Assembly (NCBI RefSeq): GCF_015163665.1
Contig: NZ_JADEUG010000001.1
Span: 1 to 64,000, forward strand
DNA from: Xenorhabdus sp. BG5
GTDB taxonomy: Bacteria > Pseudomonadota > Gammaproteobacteria > Enterobacterales > Enterobacteriaceae
DNA: 64,000 nt
Direction: 5' to 3'
Numbering within the stretch: position 1 is the stretch's first letter; every line of letters starts with the position of its first letter. The translations under genes were made by a program, and so were the position numbers. This document shows positions 58,946 to 64,000 of the stretch, one piece after another. Below the pieces are notes generated by a model. That model made no database searches. It was not told the origin of the DNA and saw nothing but the letters and a program-made list of their open reading frames with translations.

Positions 58946-61543
58946 ATGGCTAAAGCTCTTGTTATAGTGGAGTCCCCGGCAAAAGCCAAAACAATCAATA
59001 AATATCTGGGGAATGACTACGTTGTAAAATCCAGTGTAGGTCATATTCGTGATTTGCCGACGAGTGGAACAGTGAGTCAAAAGAGCTCAAGCTCATCTAC
59101 CGATAAGAATAAAAAGAAAGCAAAAAAAGATGAGAAAACGGCGCTGATAATCCGTATGGGCGTCGATCCTTATCATGGTTGGGAAGCGAACTATCAAATT
59201 TTGCCAGGTAAAGAAAAAGTTGTTTCAGAGCTGAAAACGCTGGCTGAAAAAGCTGATCATATCTATCTTGCAACAGACCTTGACCGCGAAGGGGAGGCTA
59301 TTGCATGGCACTTGCGAGAAGTGATTGGTGGAGATGAATCCCGTTTCAGCCGGGTTGTATTCAATGAAATTACCAAAAATGCAATCACACAGGCTTTTGA
59401 TAATCCCGGTGAATTGAATCTTGACCGTGTGAATGCCCAGCAAGCGCGCCGTTTCATGGATCGCGTTGTAGGTTACATGGTTTCACCGCTACTGTGGAAA
59501 AAAGTTGCCAGAGGGTTATCCGCTGGGCGGGTGCAATCTGTCGCAGTTCGTCTTGTGGTTGAGCGGGAACGTGAAATTAAGGCATTTGTGCCGGAAGAAT
59601 ATTGGCAACTGCACGCGGATTTAATGGCTAAGGGTAATATCTCTCTCCATATGGAAGTTACCCATGAGAAGGGAAAACCATTTAAACCCGTAAATGCGCA
59701 ACAAACGCAATCAGCAGTATCTTTGCTTGAAAAAGCGAGATACAAAGTGATTGAGCGTGAAGATCGTCCAACATCGAGTAAGCCAGGTGCACCATTCATT
59801 ACCTCAACCTTGCAACAGGCGGCAAGTACACGGCTTGGGTTTGGGGTTAAAAAAACTATGATGATGGCGCAACGCTTATATGAAGCTGGGTATATCACTT
59901 ATATGCGTACCGATTCAACTAACTTGAGTCAGGATGCGTTGGAAATGGTTCGTGGTTATATCAGTAACCATTTTGGTGATAAATACTTGCCGAAAAGTGT
60001 CAATGTTTACAGCAGCAAGGAAAACTCTCAGGAAGCCCATGAAGCAATTCGACCTTCTGATGTTAATGTCATGGCAGAAGAATTGAAAGATATGGAAACT
60101 GATGCACAAAAATTGTATCAGCTGATCTGGCGTCAATTCATTGCTTGTCAGATGACGCCTGCGAAATATGATTCCACGACACTGACCGTTCAAGCTGGTG
60201 ATTTTGAGTTACGTGCCAAAGGCCGTACCTTGCGTTTTGATGGTTGGACAAAAGTAATGCCGATTTTGCGCAAAGGAGATGAAGATAATACTTTGCCGAT
60301 CGTGGAAGTGGGCACAGAGCTTGATTTGCAACAGTTGATACCAAGCCAGCACTTTACAAAACCACCCGCGCGTTTCAGTGAAGCGTCCTTGGTCAAGGAG
60401 TTGGAAAAACGCGGGATTGGTCGTCCATCGACTTATGCATCAATTATTTCAACCATTCAAGAGCGTGGTTATGTTTGCGTTGAAAATCGGCGGTTCTATG
60501 CAGAAAAAATGGGTGAAATTGTCAATGACCGTTTGGAAGAAAATTTCAACGAATTGATGAACTACGATTTTACGGCAAGAATGGAAGACCAGCTCGATCA
60601 TGTAGCCAACAATGAAGCCAATTGGAAAGGCGTTTTGGACGAATTTTTCTCCAATTTCAGTGATCAGCTTGATGTTGCCAGTAAAGAACCAGATGAAGGT
60701 GGAATGCGCCCGAACCCGATGGTGATTACCTCGATTGAGTGCCCGACTTGTAGCCGTCCAATGGGAATTCGTACTGCGACAACAGGGGTATTTCTTGGCT
60801 GTTCTGGTTACGCGTTGTCACCTAAAGAGCGATGCAAGCAGACGATTAACCTTATCCCGGAAAATGAAATCCTAAATGTCCTGGAAGGGGATGATGCTGA
60901 AACCAATGCATTGCGTGCTCGTCGACGCTGTAAAAATTGTGGTACAGCAATGGACAGTTATTTGATTGATAACCAGCGTAAATTGCACGTATGCGGTAAT
61001 AACCCGGAGTGTGATGGTTATGAAGTTGAGGAAGGTGAATTCCGCATTAAGGGTTATGACGGTCCGATAGTTGAGTGTGATAAGTGCGGTTCAGAAATGC
61101 ACCTGAAAATGGGGCGTTTTGGTAAGTACATGGGTTGTACAAACGAAGGGTGTAAAAATACCCGTAAAATTTTGCGTAATGGGGAAGTGGCGCCACCGAA
61201 AGAAGATCCGGTTCCGTTACCTGAACTGACATGTGAAAAATCGGATGCCTACTTTGTTCTGCGTGATGGTGCAGCAGGGGTATTTTTAGCCGCCAACACC
61301 TTTCCTAAATCTCGCGAAACGCGAGCACCATTGGTTGAAGAGCTTGTTCGGTTCAAAGAGCGCTTGCCGGAAAAATTGTGTTATTTAGCGCAAGCGCCTG
61401 TAGCTGATCCTGAAGGGAATAAAACAGTTGTTCGTTTTAGCCGTAAAACTAAACAGCAGTACGTTTCTTCAGAGAAAAATGGCAAGGCAACCGGATGGAC
61501 CGCATTTTTTGTTGAAGGGGCTTGGGTTGTGAAAGAAAAGTAA
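58946..61543 (+). CDS. topA: DNA topoisomerase I (TopA)
   Basis: TopA relaxes negative supercoils. The N-terminal TOPRIM domain begins [20 protein letters not shown] and contains [15 protein letters not shown]; the catalytic tyrosine is in [15 protein letters not shown] (about residue 319). Three C-terminal cysteine-rich zinc ribbons follow (CPTCSRPMG about 597, CKNCGTAMD about 660, CDKCGSEMH about 710), then two further ribbon-like domains. It is 865 residues, the same as E. coli. A terminator follows. Confidence 0.97.
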   Translation: MAKALVIVESPAKAKTINKYLGNDYVVKSSVGHIRDLPTSGTVSQKSSSSSTDKNKKKAKKDEKTALIIRMGVDPYHGWEANYQILPGKEKVVSELKTLAEKADHIYLATDLDREGEAIAWHLREVIGGDESRFSRVVFNEITKNAITQAFDNPGELNLDRVNAQQARRFMDRVVGYMVSPLLWKKVARGLSAGRVQSVAVRLVVEREREIKAFVPEEYWQLHADLMAKGNISLHMEVTHEKGKPFKPVNAQQTQSAVSLLEKARYKVIEREDRPTSSKPGAPFITSTLQQAASTRLGFGVKKTMMMAQRLYEAGYITYMRTDSTNLSQDALEMVRGYISNHFGDKYLPKSVNVYSSKENSQEAHEAIRPSDVNVMAEELKDMETDAQKLYQLIWRQFIACQMTPAKYDSTTLTVQAGDFELRAKGRTLRFDGWTKVMPILRKGDEDNTLPIVEVGTELDLQQLIPSQHFTKPPARFSEASLVKELEKRGIGRPSTYASIISTIQERGYVCVENRRFYAEKMGEIVNDRLEENFNELMNYDFTARMEDQLDHVANNEANWKGVLDEFFSNFSDQLDVASKEPDEGGMRPNPMVITSIECPTCSRPMGIRTATTGVFLGCSGYALSPKERCKQTINLIPENEILNVLEGDDAETNALRARRRCKNCGTAMDSYLIDNQRKLHVCGNNPECDGYEVEEGEFRIKGYDGPIVECDKCGSEMHLKMGRFGKYMGCTNEGCKNTRKILRNGEVAPPKEDPVPLPELTCEKSDAYFVLRDGAAGVFLAANTFPKSRETRAPLVEELVRFKERLPEKLCYLAQAPVADPEGNKTVVRFSRKTKQQYVSSEKNGKATGWTAFFVEGAWVVKEK

Positions 61544-62880
<1,337 letters not shown>

Positions 62881-62938
62881 GAAGATATTTAATATCAGAA
62901 AAATAGATATAAAGAAGATAGATGTGTCAAGAAGATTA

Positions 62939-62975
62939 AACCACCTCCAAACAGCAGGCAGGTGGTTGATCTTTT
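62939..62975. terminator. Terminator between cysB and orphan gene
   Basis: AACCACCT (62939-62946) and AGGTGGTT (62960-62967) form a stem, extended by partial pairing outside (GATTA/GATC), followed on the plus strand by CTTTTATTTT. It lies between two convergent genes. Confidence 0.7.
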
Positions 62976-62978
62976 ATT

Positions 62979-63818
62979 TTATGTCCCTTTTGGGATCATG
63001 GTCTTAAATTCACCACTGAAAAAATTGTCAGAATTTTCGATTGAAGATTTTTGATTTTTGAGAATGAAATTATCGAAAGCTATTTTAACTCCGTGATTTT
63101 CTAATGCTTGGTAATTAAATAAGCAAATACAAGAGGAGTAAGTAAATTTAACATTGATATTCTCACTAGAAGCACAGTTTGACGTCACTTCTGAGTTGGT
63201 TCTGTCAAAATCTATTTTATAGAGTTTTATTTTAGGGACATACATGACCCGATCTTCAACGCCAATTGCTTCAATAACACTGGCTAATGTGAGGGTGGAA
63301 TAATGATCTCCATTCCGTTTTAAGCCCAGCCTTATAGCATCACCTTGTTTTTGCAAAAAATCGGAAAAGCTTTTCAGGCTTGGAGAGTTTGCATTTAAAA
63401 TAATATCTATGATGAGTTGGAGTAAATTTGTTGCAATAGAAACTCCTTTCATTTCATGCTGATAAGTTTGACTTTCGACATTCATGATACTCATCAATGG
63501 CAGTTTTGCCATGATATCTCCCCAAAATTGAATGTCAGTCTTATATTCTTTGCCATGAGTATTGGTATATTTGGCGATATAATCGGCGGCTATTGAAGAA
63601 AGGGCGATCTGTATTTTTTTGATTTTATTCATTTTCTGTATGATATTGCCTTTGTCAACAATATTTGCAGTAATAATAAATTGGACCAGGCCGTCTGTAT
63701 CATTGAGCTGATAATCTGAGAAGGAAAATTTATCTCTAATGCCAGCCGAAAAAAACTGATCGGCTTGTTGTATGTGGCTTACGTAATGTTGGTATTCTTT
63801 ATTTTTTTCTGTATCCAT
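62979..63818 (-). CDS. Unrecognised 279-residue protein
   Basis: I do not recognise this protein. The 279 residues start MDTEKNKEYQHYVSHIQQAD, with no signal peptide and no clear membrane helix; the hydrophobic stretch near 130-143 (TNLLQLIIDIIL) is short. The first 165 residues look mainly helical, the last 110 strand-rich, and they hold the only three cysteines (215, 230, 232). The ATG at 63818 has a textbook GGAGG. Length, helix-then-strand layout and late cysteines recall the insect-gut factor Evf of Pectobacterium, but that is a weak resemblance without alignment. In E. coli acnA follows cysB, so this gene is accessory. No cofactor or catalytic motif is visible. Confidence 0.8.
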   Translation of the reverse strand: MDTEKNKEYQHYVSHIQQADQFFSAGIRDKFSFSDYQLNDTDGLVQFIITANIVDKGNIIQKMNKIKKIQIALSSIAADYIAKYTNTHGKEYKTDIQFWGDIMAKLPLMSIMNVESQTYQHEMKGVSIATNLLQLIIDIILNANSPSLKSFSDFLQKQGDAIRLGLKRNGDHYSTLTLASVIEAIGVEDRVMYVPKIKLYKIDFDRTNSEVTSNCASSENINVKFTYSSCICLFNYQALENHGVKIAFDNFILKNQKSSIENSDNFFSGEFKTMIPKGT

Positions 63819-63851
63819 AATTTTACCTCCAATCTCTAATAAACGTATTGA

Positions 63852-63890
63852 GTACCCTGAATATACCTTTATTTTTCAAGTTGCAATTTA
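63852..63890. repeat. Possible fragment of an ERIC-like intergenic repeat
   Basis: The sequence GTACCCTGAATATACCTT followed by TTTTCAAGTTGCAA resembles one end of the ATACCCT...TTCAAGTTGCA repeats common between genes of Photorhabdus and Xenorhabdus. The partner arm is not seen, so this would be a partial or decayed copy. Recognised from memory only. Confidence 0.3.
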
Positions 63891-64000
63891 AATCTATTAG
63901 CCAGAAATGCGTAGAAACTTTAGAGTCAATTCAATCAAACTCTTACGGTGTGAATAAAACATATCCACTTTGGCGGTGTCATCATTAAAATTTATCAATA

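Noticed and set aside
59473-60396. Several minus-strand frames inside topA
   Set aside because: All are antisense to conserved topA domains and none has a ribosome binding site or known motif.

Overview
The window is chromosomal DNA of a gammaproteobacterium in Morganellaceae, most likely Xenorhabdus and otherwise Photorhabdus. The proteins read as close Enterobacterales orthologues and most of the gene order is that of the E. coli chromosome. The DNA is AT-rich, and the opp operon carries two tandem oppA genes, an arrangement I recall being described for Xenorhabdus nematophila. This placement is inference from gene content; no search was run.

Layout. Positions 1-111 are the end of an IS3-type insertion sequence. 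186-5704 holds nhaB, fadR and dadA-dadX (E. coli 26 min order, without ycgB). 5765-17401 holds yeaD, gapA, msrB, yeaC, pncA, ansA, sppA, ydjA, selD, topB and xthA (E. coli 39-40 min order). 17402-19253 is an AT-rich stretch with one orphan LysR-type regulator. From the tRNA-Tyr gene at 19254 to cysB at 62880 the window follows E. coli 27.6-28.8 min: purU, ychJ, galU, ugd, a nucleotide-sugar epimerase, hns, tdk, adhE, oppA1-oppA2-oppB-C-D-F, yciU, clsA, yciY, tonB, yciA, yciB, a SulP transporter, yciC, ompW, trpLEGDCBA, rnm (yciV), yciO, rluB, btuR, yciK, sohB, a decayed yciN, topA and cysB. The window ends with an unrecognised 279-residue protein.

Functional groups. dadAX degrades D- and L-alanine. 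galU-ugd-epimerase makes UDP-glucose, UDP-glucuronate and probably UDP-galacturonate for surface polysaccharides. oppA1A2BCDF imports oligopeptides. trpLEGDCBA makes tryptophan; it has an operator-overlapped promoter, a Trp-Trp leader peptide and an attenuator, and trpG and trpD are separate genes. adhE, ompW, gapA and dadA have FNR-like boxes upstream, and gapA/msrB share a consensus CRP site.

Most of the window is ordinary core genome and I see no clear new multi-gene system. The points most worth a second look are the yciN pseudogene, the SD-like repeats between trpG and trpD, the CRP-like palindrome split by 5 bp before ompW, the 1-kb non-coding region ahead of oppA1, the LysR gene beside tRNA-Tyr, and the orphan gene at the right edge. 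Several genes found at these loci in E. coli (ycgB, rssAB, ychE, kch, yciI, yciEFG) are absent.
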